64,000 nucleotides of DNA. Origin: Arcuatula senhousia (lineage: Eukaryota; Mollusca; Bivalvia; Mytilida; Mytilidae). A program made the translations under genes and the position numbers. The stretch is from the NCBI GenBank assembly GCA_963971305.1, contig OZ020305.1, forward strand, positions 12,929,001 to 12,993,000, in the 5' to 3' direction. Positions 50,000-60,988 of this stretch are shown piece after piece (the stretch's first letter is position 1; the number at the start of each line of letters is the position of its first letter). Under the pieces are notes generated by a model. That model saw nothing but the letters and a program-made list of their open reading frames with translations, was not told where the DNA came from and did no database searches.

Positions 50000-52781
50000 C
50001 ACAGGCGTTTGGGTCCAGGATTTTATTTTATTATAAATAACGTGTATATAAAAATTTTCATCTCGTCTATATACTATTTCCACAAGGCAAGAATGTTTGA
50101 AAGTTCTAAAAATAGAACAAAATTTACTCGCGGAAAAACCCCATATTTTCTCACAGAATCAAATGTTTTACATGAAATATTGGTGATTCTCTAAATCCTT
50201 TCAGTTTAATCTCACAATTGGGAACACATTTATCGTGAAACAATTCGCAATGACTTTGAATCTAATCTTTTTTCCACTGAAGCGGGCCAAACAAACCACC
50301 ACGGACGGAAGAAGTTTAAAATTTTAAAGGGAGACAATATTCTTCTACTTTTTCAAATTTTATCATTGAAATGAAATAACCACGTATTTATTATCCTTGA
50401 ACGTCTTTTTAAAAATTTATGGAACACCCATCGAGTCGTAGTTTGTATGTACGTTTTATTATACCAACTCGTCAGTAAAAATATTTCAAATAAAATTGAG
50501 TCCACATTTTCCGCCAAATAATTTGTTCGAACTCGCACAGATTTTACCTTACTGTAGTGTCACTCGGAAGTCCTTTTATTTGGCGGAATATTGTTTCCCT
50601 TGAAAATCTTTGGCCACTTCCGTCCGTGGTGATCTTTTGTTTCACTTCGTAGGAAAAAAGACCCGATCTTAGATTTATTCATACTGACATGCTTTACTTT
50701 TGCTTCCTAAAGAGAGTTAAAGCTGAAAGGAGTTATAGAATGTTCTATAGTTGTTTATGATAAAAAATATTTCTACAAGGAAAAAGGGAGTTTCCGTTAG
50801 TACTATTTTTAGAACTTTCAAACATTCTTGCCTTGTGGAAACAGTATACAGTCCGATTTCCACCGAAAAGAGAACAAAAGAATTTACCTCTTCTATCAAA
50901 CGAGGTAGAAAAGTGCTATTGGGCTGTTTACGCTGTTGTCAAGACCTTTAAAAAGCTATAAAACGACACTTTTGGACAAAATTGTTCTTACATAAGGATT
51001 AAACATTTATTTCTTAATGTACATACGAAATATTACGACCGAAAATGGTTTACGTTTACAAATATTTTTACTTTTGTGTCAAATGGGGGGTGTTGTTATT
51101 TACTGTTACACTTTTTTGCCCGTAACAGGAAAAATCTACAAAAAATCCCAATTACACAGTAAATATTTTCTTATAAATTGATGCTACAGTCAAGGTGGCA
51201 CCTCAAATATTTGAAGAGATACGTAATTCTAAAGTTGGTTCTTTTTTAGTGCCTGTGTTATAACTATTTACCCAAACGAACACACCCGTCCTTGACATTG
51301 CGATAAGTATAACAAAACAATGCTATCTATTCACTAAAACATTTTTCGTTAACTTTATAAAAATAGTTTCATTAAATTTGTATCAAAATTGAAAAAAATA
51401 AAACATATTTTCATTAAAAAAATCAAAAGGATATTTAATTTTATTTTGAGTCACGAGGATTTGACCTACTTAAATACAAATCAAAATACAAAGCCAATTC
51501 TTGTTGATCTTTGATCGCTTTATCCAAATTAATAGAGAACCGGTTTTATATAAGATTGATAAACAAATTGAATGATAAGTACCCGTTAAGAAAACAAAAA
51601 CAATGTGTATCGCTTGAGTAGCAACACAAACTGTTTTATATATAAAATATAAATGAATTGGATAGTAATATTATAAATAATTTAATTTGTTTTAATGTAT
51701 TGAAGCTGTACAAATTTGACGGCTTTTGTATATTCCACGCCTCCCCCTTTTCAACGTCATTTCAAAACTTCCATGCAATTAACAAGTTTTCTTTTCAAGA
51801 TTAACAGTGGTCGTTTCAATTAGCCTCAACATCTTCATAATTTCAAGGAAAACAGTCGCACAAATTTAAATCTGAACAATATATTTGATCTTTTATTATG
51901 GCAATGTCGGATCCAGAGGGGGATTATCGGGGTTTTTAACCCCCTTTCCATTGCATGAGTTTGCGAAATTGACCCTGAACCCTCCTCTTGTCCTCGGTAG
52001 ACTTTAAGCGGTAACCCCCCCCCCCCCCCCACTGTGAATCAATTCTGGATCTGTCCCTGCAACAAAAGTTTTCCTATTCAAATGTTAAAATTAAAAGAAA
52101 AACGATGCATGAATTAGAATTTAGATGGAGGTAGTAAGTCTTCATTTCAAAATTATGTAAATTATATATCTGTTATTTCTTTTGCGAATTGTTACATATC
52201 TATAAAAACCTATCAAACGCACCACTTGTACTTTGTCAAATATAACATTAATTCCCCTGAAATTACTTGACTACGGGCTATTCAAAAGTGTTACACTTTT
52301 TTGCCCGTGTACATAGAATTTTTCCAACTAGTTGATTTGGTGTCTTTTTGTATTCGCAATTAGTAAACCGAATGTGTAGGTGGCACCCATGGAAATAAAT
52401 ACACTGGAATTTTTTAACAAAAACAGAGTATCAGTTCCGCTTGGCCTTAACGACGTGTTTGTGTTAAAAATATGCATCTCTATCATTAGGTATCGTGATT
52501 TAGATTGTATTCATAGAGGCAAAAATATGTCAAGACCTTACCTTTTAAATTACAAGTCGCTTAATCCAACACCTGATTTTTAATCGCAGATTGTATAAGA
52601 GTGCATCTCACCTTAGCGTCATGTATTTTTAAGGTACTATTTTTAACCTTTTTACAGGAGAGTGAAAAAATAGGGCAGATAATTTTTTAACGGTGGAAAA
52701 CGGACTGTATATAGACGAGATGAAAATTTTTATATACACGTTATTTATACTACAATAAAATCCTGGACCCAAACGCCTGTG
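50000..52781. mobile_element. 2.8-kb TIR DNA element with perfect 8-bp target duplication
   Basis: Both ends start CACAGGCGTTTGGGTCCAGG as inverted repeats of about 80 bp. The flanking octamer ATATACGA is identical at 49992-49999 and 52782-52789. A second, internal inverted pair (about 50080-50330 against 50570-50860, including AGAATGTTTGAAAGTTCTA) folds the left third into a large hairpin. The phrase TGTTACACTTTTTTGCCCGT occurs at about 51104 and 52286. No transposase frame is present. An 8-bp duplication fits hAT or Zisupton-type elements, but the superfamily is unresolved. Confidence 0.75.
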
Positions 52782-52975
52782 ATATACGAGTATGAGAAAA
52801 ACATAGTATGGCTTTCTCTAAACTATGTTCAGGAACAGTTAAAGAACAGTTTACACACTTATAAGGAAAAAGTCTTAAACGTCAGATATGAAGTATTATT
52901 ATTGACTAACATAAAAATATTTGTCTAAATATGATGAAAACAGCCCATACTATATAAACACAAAACTACGCCAAT

Positions 52976-53090
52976 ATGTAATTTATCCGTCCAATATGGA
53001 TATTGGACGGATACCGCCAGTCAATATGGCATATTGGACTAGTCAATATGGCATGTCAGCCATATTGTTCAGGTTAGTCAATAAAGGTAT
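52976..53090. repeat. CCAATATGG-rich stretch
   Basis: CAATATGG or its complement recurs many times (for example CCGTCCAATATGGATATTGGACGG). It adjoins the large hairpin and shares its motif. Confidence 0.5.
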
Positions 53091-53091
53091 A

Positions 53092-53226
53092 ATTGCGTAA
53101 AGTTATCCATATTGGCTGAGTTATTGGTCCTCGGCTAGCCATATTGGACTTCGTTCGGCTTCGCCTCAGTCCAATATGGCTAGCCTTGGACCAATAACTC
53201 AGCCAATATGGAAAACTTTACGCAAT
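53092..53226. repeat. 135-bp hairpin with arms of about 58 bp
   Basis: ATTGCGTAAAGTTATCCATA and CTGAGTTATTGGTCC are mirrored by GGACCAATAACTCAG and the complement ending TTTACGCAAT, around a loop of about 17 nt (TCGTTCGGCTTCGCCTC). Near-perfect pairing means it could extrude as a cruciform or fold in RNA. Confidence 0.75.
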
Positions 53227-54212
53227 AATACTATAGTATGGGAAATGTTTCGGCAACTCTACAAAAAAGAACTTAATTGTATTAATTAAATTAATCCTTT
53301 CTGTGAAAAGCGCCTCGAGATATAACATATGCTAATTTGGCTATTGTACTATCAATTAAGCGGTCTGTTATGTAAGGGTTTTTAAGATAAAGACCTTAAG
53401 TTACACAAATCACTCCCTAAAATACATTATTCCACAAAATTGATTGATTTTTATTTTTCATTGGTTAATAAATTAAAATTCGTTAATCTCCTACAAAAAC
53501 TGATGCATGTCGACCTGGATCGCGTACATACATGCGGATCCAGAGCCAGTAATAAAAGATATTGTTAGAAGTTTATTTCTATATTTTAGAGGTCAGTTAT
53601 TTTCATCTTTTGAAATAACATTTATTAACTAGTTTAAAATTTGCAACGTTTGCCTTGCATTTATTTTTGTACATAATTTGAGGTTTTTAATTTGTAATTG
53701 TTCGTACATTTAAATAAATTAATATTATAGGTGATTTTAATAAGCCTTAATTATTTCAAGAAATTTTTGATTTAAAATTGGAAATAACTAATAGCATTAG
53801 GATTTATTTTTAACTTACATGAAGCATAAGGATTTATTTTTAACTTACATGATTATCAAGGGAAATAGTTACATTTGGATCATCTTTTACTTCATAAGTG
53901 CTTCTGACTCTTTTAGTCCAAAGATATGGATTTTAAAGAAGCTTGTAAGAATAGTTCTTAAATTTGTCATTGTTTCGTTGTCATACCAAAAATATTAATA
54001 TTATTTTTAAGATGTCATTTAAATTTTACTCAATAATTACAATCAAGTTTATTGCTAATTTATTTATTCATAATAATCTTTTGATATATTCTATGTTGCA
54101 TCTGAATTTTCCTTTCACAAGTTTTATTTAATGTTTATATGATCATACACGCGGATCTAGAGCCAGGAATGAAAAAAAAAAATTTTTTTAGTAGTTTATT
54201 TCTATTTTTACA
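53227..54212 (+). other. Upstream of the GPCR; duplicated acceptor-like segment
   Basis: 53527-53597 and 54141-54215 share about 70 bp: ACATGCGGATCCAGAGCCAG against ACACGCGGATCTAGAGCCAG, then AGTTTATTTCTAT. Both end in an acceptor-like run (TATTTTAG and TTTTTACAG). The rest is AT-rich, with a 22-bp tandem duplicate near 53810. Confidence 0.5.
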
Positions 54213-54556
54213 GCCAACAATCAAAGACCTTGTGTCGTTTCTGTTGTGTGCCGGCCGAAACACCAAAGTTATCCAACATCCATTCCACAACGCCACTGGT
54301 CATCTCCGTCTCACGAATACACTGAAATCATTAATACTCAGCTCTACCTGTGAGATTCCCAAGACTTTAACATCGGAACTCTCGATCCAATGTTACTCCC
54401 CAAAGAAACAACATAAAGAACAGTATAAAAAGGCATTTATATATGACGATTCATCTCTAGAACTGTTTGTTTTAAAGGAAAAGTGCTTTCCGGCTAATGA
54501 TGATGTCAACCAGGTATAGAAGATCATAGAACTATCAACAATTTTTTTAAAGCAAC
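54213..54556 (+). other. Probable 5' UTR of the GPCR exon
   Basis: TTTCTATTTTTACAG at 54198-54212 is a good splice acceptor, and the sequence then runs without a break to the receptor ATG at 54557. The open frame here stops before the receptor frame starts and has no homology, so I read it as leader. Confidence 0.4.
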
Positions 54557-57257
54557 ATGTCGCTTAACAAAACAATTTGTTTAGGAAACTGTACATGGGA
54601 CAGCGATGAAAATACAACATTGAATGATTTAAGTGCCGATAATGTGGCCAAATTTAGCAATCTACAATTTTCACTGGTAGCAACTTTTGCAGGACTTTTG
54701 GCCTTCCTGACCATGTTTGGCAATTTGCTAGTGATAGTGTCATTTGGAATCAACAAACAGCTTCGAATTTTAAACAATTATTTCCTTATCAGTTTATCGG
54801 TGGCAGACTTTTTCATAGGACTTGTTTCGATGCCACTTTATACAACATATATCCTTCTTGGATACTGGCCATTTGGGTCGCTACCTTGCGACATTTGGCT
54901 CTGTATTGACTATGTAATGAGCAATTCCTCTGCTCTGCATCTTTTAGCAATCTGCATAGACCGGTATTTGTCTGTAAAACGACCATTAACATACAGAGTA
55001 AACAAGACTTCTAAAAAGGTTCTTTGCATGATCATTTGGATTTGGACAATTTCTGTTTTCCTTTGGTCGCCTGGAATTTTTGCCACACCCTACTTAGACG
55101 GTGGAAGAACAGTTCCCGAGACGGAATGTTACATACAGTTCTTATATACAAATACTTACATGACAATAGCGACTCATGTTCTAGCATACTGGCTTCCAAT
55201 TTTTATCATGATGTGCTTCTATCAGCGTGTTTACAATGTGGCAATTGAGCATTTGAAATTTAAGTCAAAATACACAAATAAGACTTCACAACAGAGAACA
55301 GCAAGTCGATCAAACTCTGTGGAATCATCCATTTCAACCACCAGTGGTAGTATGGACTCCACACTGAGTAAAGACAAGAATGACAAACACGACAAAGAGG
55401 GGGATAAGGCTGCCAGGACACTGAGCGCCATATTATTAGCCTTCATAGTTACATGGACGCCATATCATGTCAACGTTGTAGTATCGTGTTTCTGTCCACA
55501 GTGTGTCCCTGACATAGTTTTCAATATCGGTAAGTTTTGGTTTCATCTAAAAAATGTCAAAGCACTTTCGGTTTTTCATAAACGGAAACGAAAGAATACA
55601 GTTTTATTATTACTTATTTTATTAAATTATAAAGATATATATATTGAGTAAGTTTGCATGCGACAAATGAACACTGAAGTTAATGTCGATAACCGCTTTT
55701 GGTGGACTAGAGGTCGCCAATGGTAATTATAAGCCTTGTCACCAGACTCATTTGTTCTTCTGCCATATAATTGCCTCCTTCATCATGTTGAAGATTATGA
55801 TTATTGTTTGACATGAAAACAACCATATCTTTATCAAAATTTTCCGATGGTCTAATTTTTGTGTAAAAATTGTGTAAAAAATCAGGTAGGTTCTTTTCCA
55901 TGTACTGCACATGGCCGCTCGCCTTAGTGCTGAATTTGGCTTCCCTTTTCGAATTTTTTAGATATCCCTTTTTTTCAACATTTTATGTTTTTCTTTATTT
56001 TTAAACATAAATGGTTGCTTGTTATAATGTGATTTAGGGAACATTTACGTCCTTTTCAGAGTTTTCTGTTAGTAAACAATAATTGCTACGCACATATACG
56101 CTTTGTGTCATTAAATGCATGTGTTTTATGAAGCCATATCTAATCTCGGACAAAATAATAGTAAAATGTTAGTTGTTTAATTTTACGCCCGACAGACCTA
56201 TCAACAAATCGAGTTCATCCTTTACCGGATTTGACACGCTGGATTGACTGTTAGCAACACGACGGGTGTGCTATAGCAAGCAGGAACTGCTTACTCTTCC
56301 GGAGCACCTGAGTTCACTCTTGTTTCGACTGGAGTTCGGGTTGTTGATTGATATTCGGTTATTTTGTGTTTCCATGTTTTACATGTTGTCTGTTTTGTCC
56401 CGTTCTTGTTGGTGTTTGCTGGTTTTGTCTCTGCTCTTTCGGACTTTTGACATGTTTGACATTCGGATCCACCATTGGTACCTCTGCTCTTTCATGATAG
56501 TCCACTCACCAACTGACCAAATTTAAACGTCTGTTTTTTTTTTCTTATACGTATAGTAGTATGCCAAACATACATGATTCACAATTGAAGTTGTTATTTC
56601 TCATAAGACATTCAACTTTATTATAACAAAGCGTAGTTTAATTTACATTTTTGAATGACAAAATATCACAACGAGTACCAAGTCTTTTCATTTTGTAGCT
56701 TAACAATCTAAGCTAGAGAAAAAAGCATTACTAGTATGAATAAGAAAAATTGTTTTGCTCAACATAAAAAGTTTTATTATCAAAGAAAGTAAAAAGAAAT
56801 ATTCAATAAAATAAAATGACCTTGCTATTTTTTTCTCGATAGTTCTTGATGAATAGACTTTAGTCGACTCACCAACAGACCTATTTTTCTTATAGATTCC
56901 ATTCAAATTAAACCAACAGACCAAGTTCTTAGTTATCCGAGTGAAGGCGGTGAAATAGTGTTTTTGTACTTCCTATAAAATTTGTTTTTATCAGCTTTTA
57001 GATCTTTATTATTTATAAGTGCCAGTCTGCAATACCGGAACACGATGAGCAATACAAATACACCCATTTAAGCCGTTTAATTAAACCGTGAGGTAATTGA
57101 TGTTTTTACTTTTCCAGGGTATTGGCTTTGTTACATCAACAGTACAGTTAACCCCATCCTTTATGCCCTGTGTAATGAACAGTTCAGGTGGACGTTCATA
57201 CAGATACTGACATGCAACAAGAGAATCGGGGGACTAAAAGGACAAACAGTGTGGTGA
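54557..57257 (+). CDS. Muscarinic-type acetylcholine receptor (class A GPCR), two coding exons
   Basis: Seven-helix G-protein-coupled receptor at the plasma membrane. Exons 54557-55529 and 57118-57257, 370 residues. N-glycosylation sites NKT, NCT and NTT lie in the first 25 residues. Helix 1 has GN55-56, helix 2 SVADF (Asp84). Helix 3 has [15 protein letters not shown], with Asp118 as the amine-binding residue, and DRY at 135-137. Helix 6 has [14 protein letters not shown] and helix 7 [23 protein letters not shown], the SN segment of helix 3, WTPYxVN and [11 protein letters not shown] together are specific to muscarinic receptors among amine GPCRs. The third loop is short (about 60 residues) and Ser/Lys-rich, so the protein is smaller than vertebrate M receptors. 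The last 20 codons and stop are the first unit of a minisatellite. The ligand is inferred from family. Confidence 0.88.
56180..56510 (+). mobile_element. Penelope-like tail copy in the receptor intron
   Basis: Contains GGGTGTGCTATAGCAAGCAG, CTCTTCCGGAGCACCTGAG, TTTCGACTGGAGTTCGGG and TCTTTCGGACTTTTGACATG. The best-preserved solo tail in the window. Confidence 0.65.
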
Positions 57258-58430
57258 TGAGTCGCTTCTTCATACAGATACTGACATGAAACAAGAGAAT
57301 CGGGACAATAAAAGGACAAACAGTGTGGTGATGAGTCGCTGCTCTCATATCTAACAGATACTGACATGCTACAAAAGAATCGGGACAATAAAAGGACACA
57401 CAGTGTAGTGATGAGTCGCTGCTCTCATATCTAACAGATACTGACATGTAACAAGAGAATCGGGACAATAAAAGGACAAAAAGTGTGGTGACGAGTCGCT
57501 GCTCTTATATCTAACAGATACTGACATGTAACAAGAGAATCGGGACAATAAAAGGACACACAGTGTAGTAATGAGTCGCTGCTCTCATATCTAACAGATA
57601 CTGACATGTAACAAGAGAATCGGGACAATAAAAGGACAAACAGTGTGGTGACGAGTCGCTGCTCTCATATCTAACAGATACTGACATGTAACAAGAGAAT
57701 TGGGACAATAAAAGGACACACAGTGTAGTAATGAGTCGCTGTTCTCATATCTAACAGATACTGACATGTAACAAGAGAATCGGGACAATAAAAGGACACA
57801 CAGTGTAGTAATGAGTCGCTGCTCTCATATCTAACAGATACTGACATGTAACAAGAGAATCGAGACAATAAAAGGACAAACAGTGCAGTGATGAGTCGCT
57901 GCTCTCATATCTAACAGATACTGACATGTAACAAGAGAATCGAGACAATAAAAGGACAAACAGTGCAGTGATGAGTCGCTGCTCTCATATCTACCAGATA
58001 CTGACATGTAACAAGAGAATCGGGGCAATTACAGGACTCGCAGTGTAGTAATGAGTCGCTGCTCTCAAATCTAATAGATACTGGCATGTAACAAGAGAAT
58101 CGGGACAATAAAAGGACAAACAGTGTAGTAATGGGTCGCTGTTCTCATGAGAAACTTTAGAATAAAAGGACACACGGTGTAGTGATGAGTCGCTGTTCTC
58201 ATGAGAATCGGTAGAATAAAAGGTCACACGGTGTAGTGATGAGTCGCTGTTCTCATGAGAATCGGGAGAATGAAAGGACACACGGTGTAGTGATGAGTCG
58301 CTGTTCTCATGAGAATTGGGAGAATAAAAGGACACACAGTGTAGTGATGAGTCGCTGTTCTCATGAGAATCGGGAGAATAAAAGGACACACGGTGTAGTG
58401 ACGAGTCGCTGTTCTCATATCTAACTGTCA
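57199..58430 (+). repeat. Minisatellite founded on the last exon of the receptor gene
   Basis: Unit 1 is the coding end of the receptor: ACAGATACTGACATG at 57200 through the stop at 57257. About eleven further units follow, mostly 80 bp, each with ACAGATACTGACATGTAACA, AGAATCGGGACAATAAAAGG and ATGAGTCGCTGCTCTCATAT. From about 58137 the units shorten to roughly 58 bp with GTTCTCATGAGAATCGG. Later units do not continue the receptor frame, so they lie in the 3' UTR. The first AATAAA beyond the array is at 58465. Overlapping 65-codon minus-strand frames are the repeat read as protein. Confidence 0.9.
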
Positions 58431-58975
58431 CTGAAGGATGTTTGCTACTACTAGTATTATTGAAAATAAATAGGTTTACATATTTGATGTCTTAAATGAA
58501 AAGATAATAGTAAAAGGAATAAAATGTGCTAACAATTTTGATAGGTTCCTGACCTCGTTTTCAAGATACATGTAATTGATATTAAAGTTTTGGCGGGAAA
58601 AGGTTTTCTCTGACCTTTTCATAGGTTTAGCATTAGCACTATTTAGCTATTAAACCTCATAACAGAATAAAAAGAATTTGATAAAACTTTGTTTGTAGCC
58701 TCTTTATGACATATTTAAGACATTTTTATCAAGAAAATAGGGGGTTTGCGGGCAAATTTTTAACCCTATTTTAATGCCAATGGTAAAAACCAGAGGATTC
58801 CGAAAAAAATAAATGACAGACTGAATCCCAAAACAAAACAAGCGAGCATCCTTAAGCACTATGTTGATGACAAACACACTTTAGACAGATAATGTTTGTG
58901 TTGTTAAAGAAGCAAAGAACATTCAAAGAGGCATTCAAATGTATAAGTCCATAAAAACCGGAATAAACAAAAGCC
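58431..58975. other. No recognisable gene; possible receptor 3' end
   Basis: AATAAA at 58465-58470 could be the receptor's polyadenylation signal, which would put the whole minisatellite in the mRNA. The remainder is unremarkable. Confidence 0.35.
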
Positions 58976-59837
58976 AAAACCACGGCCACCAGACGGTCAA
59001 ACGAGCGAAAGACTGTTAATTTACCTGTAGCATGGAGATAAATGCGCCAGAAGTCTGTTACTCGAGTCGGTTCTATGACTGTTAAGAGTAAACATTAGTT
59101 TTAAAAGTCATTTATGTATAAAATCATTACTTTTTTGAAATAATGATTTGTTTTTGGCCAAAACAAAAACTGTCTGACAAAATGATTATCATTAGCGGAT
59201 TGAATGGACGCAAAAAGTAAAAATTCTGTCAACGGAGTTATGCATAAAATGAAAAGGCGATAGGAGAGGTAGAAGAAAAAAACATGTTCAAAAACAGAAT
59301 TTCTGAGTTTTTCAAATTTATTTACCCCGAAAAGTGGAAATATCAGTATCATAATTATTAATCTTACACCCCATAATAATACTGGATACATTTGGAAATA
59401 TTTGTATTATTCTGTCTTTTTTAAAACAGGATTTTCAGTAAACTCTAAAGATAATGTCGGTTAAAGAGTAAGTCAAAGTAAAAACTGTCTGTTAAGTGTT
59501 TTATTATCCCAATTCGTTTTTGATATAATGCGTATGTTTCTATGCATACAGTGCTTTATATTTGCGAGTAATTTATCAGATTTCTTCATTATGTTAGAAA
59601 CGAAAATGTAACTTGTTTTCCTTATACCTTAGAGTGTTTGTAATTGGATGCCAATATATTGGGCCAAATAAAAACATGTGTTTCCTGTTTCCCTACCTAC
59701 CCTATTTTTCATGCCCAATCTAACATTGTCATTGTCTTATTTTGCTTAAGCACTGTTTAACTTTTATTATGTTCTTCATTTTCTCAAGGTAAAAACAAAA
59801 ATGAAAAAAAATAATAATGCCTACCTAGAATCTCTAA

Positions 59838-60245
59838 TTTTATGCCCCATCTACAAAATTAGAGGGGTATATAGTGTTCGGGTCCGTTCGTCCGTCCGTC
59901 CGTTCATCTGTCCGTCCAAAATTCCCATATTTCCGAATTCCCACTTACTAGGGATGCTTATGCATGATTCGGATGCTAGATGTGACCTATATTTTCTGCA
60001 TGAATGACCACGTACAGAAGAATGGTTAAAGTCTAATGTGCACCTAGTGATGCTAAGCACACTGCATGCTTCGGATACTGGCTGTGGCATATATTTTCCA
60101 CATGAATGACCACTTATAGAAGAATGGTTAAGTGAAAGTCCACTCCATCTGACGGACAAGTGCCTTAGCAACCATGTTGATGCTTTAGTGATTGCAGAAA
60201 AAACAAATGTTGCGAGATGGGGCATTATGTCTTTTGGACATATTC
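59838..60245 (+). repeat. GCCCCATCTAC composite repeat with (GTCC)n tract
   Basis: It starts TTTTATGCCCCATCTACAAA and has CGTTCGTCCGTCCGTCCGTT. Two units follow with GCATGAATGACCACGTACAG and CACATGAATGACCACTTATA. It ends AGATGGGGCATTATGTCTTT, inverted to the start. It lies inside the outer TIR element. Confidence 0.6.
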
Positions 60246-60988
60246 TTGTTTCACACATGTAACAGGAAACACGAAGAATTTTATGTTTGGTCTTAAATGA
60301 CAATAGTGTCACTGCTTAAATCTTGACTTGTAAAAGTACATGTATTCACCATACATTGGAAGCAAAAAATATTTTTACTTTGAGGATTATAAATTTTTTT
60401 CCGTCATAAGGGTTGTCATTCTAGGATTTTCTTTTTTTCCATAGGAACTTTCTGTTTCCATAATTCGAATTTCTTTTCTTTACATTTTCTATTCCGGAAA
60501 AATAAAATGTAAACAAATGCATTTTTAAAATTGCATTTTGATGGATAGACAGAGAACAGAAAACAAATTTAGGAAATATGTTTCTGACCATTCACATAAA
60601 GTATCAAGAAGTGGAAATGGAAAGCATGTTAAAGAGATACATGGTAATGTGTAATGGAATAAAGTTAGGAACACTTAAGATTTTTGTGAACCTTCAAGAT
60701 CAGATCGCTTGCTGCAATAATCTATATTGATTTACTCGTAACCGACCTGTTAACAGACCAAAATTCAATTGACATGACTCATTAACCGACCGAATTTTCA
60801 ATAACAATCAATATCTTCATTTATAAGACACGAAAACATACAATATTTTGAGGCTAGAATCTTATGAGACCATTTCACACATCACAAACGATAACACAAT
60901 CATTTTGTGTAAAATTACTGAAAAAACAACAGAAAATGATAAAATTGTTATGTCGGAATACTGTGTACATATATATAAATTCGATTGA

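Noticed and set aside
54139..54519. A 126-codon frame just upstream of the receptor as a separate gene.
   Set aside because: It crosses a strong splice acceptor at 54212 and a poly-A stretch, has no homology, and fits a 5' UTR.
54547..55446. Antisense frames over the receptor exon.
   Set aside because: Shadow frames of the coding exon without homology.
57199..58430. Regularly spaced repeats resembling a CRISPR array.
   Set aside because: Units are contiguous 80-bp tandem copies without unique spacers, in an animal genome, and founded on an exon.
57161..58431. Many overlapping minus-strand frames of 65-146 codons with CxYVSVRYESSDS-like repeats.
   Set aside because: They are the minisatellite read on the wrong strand.
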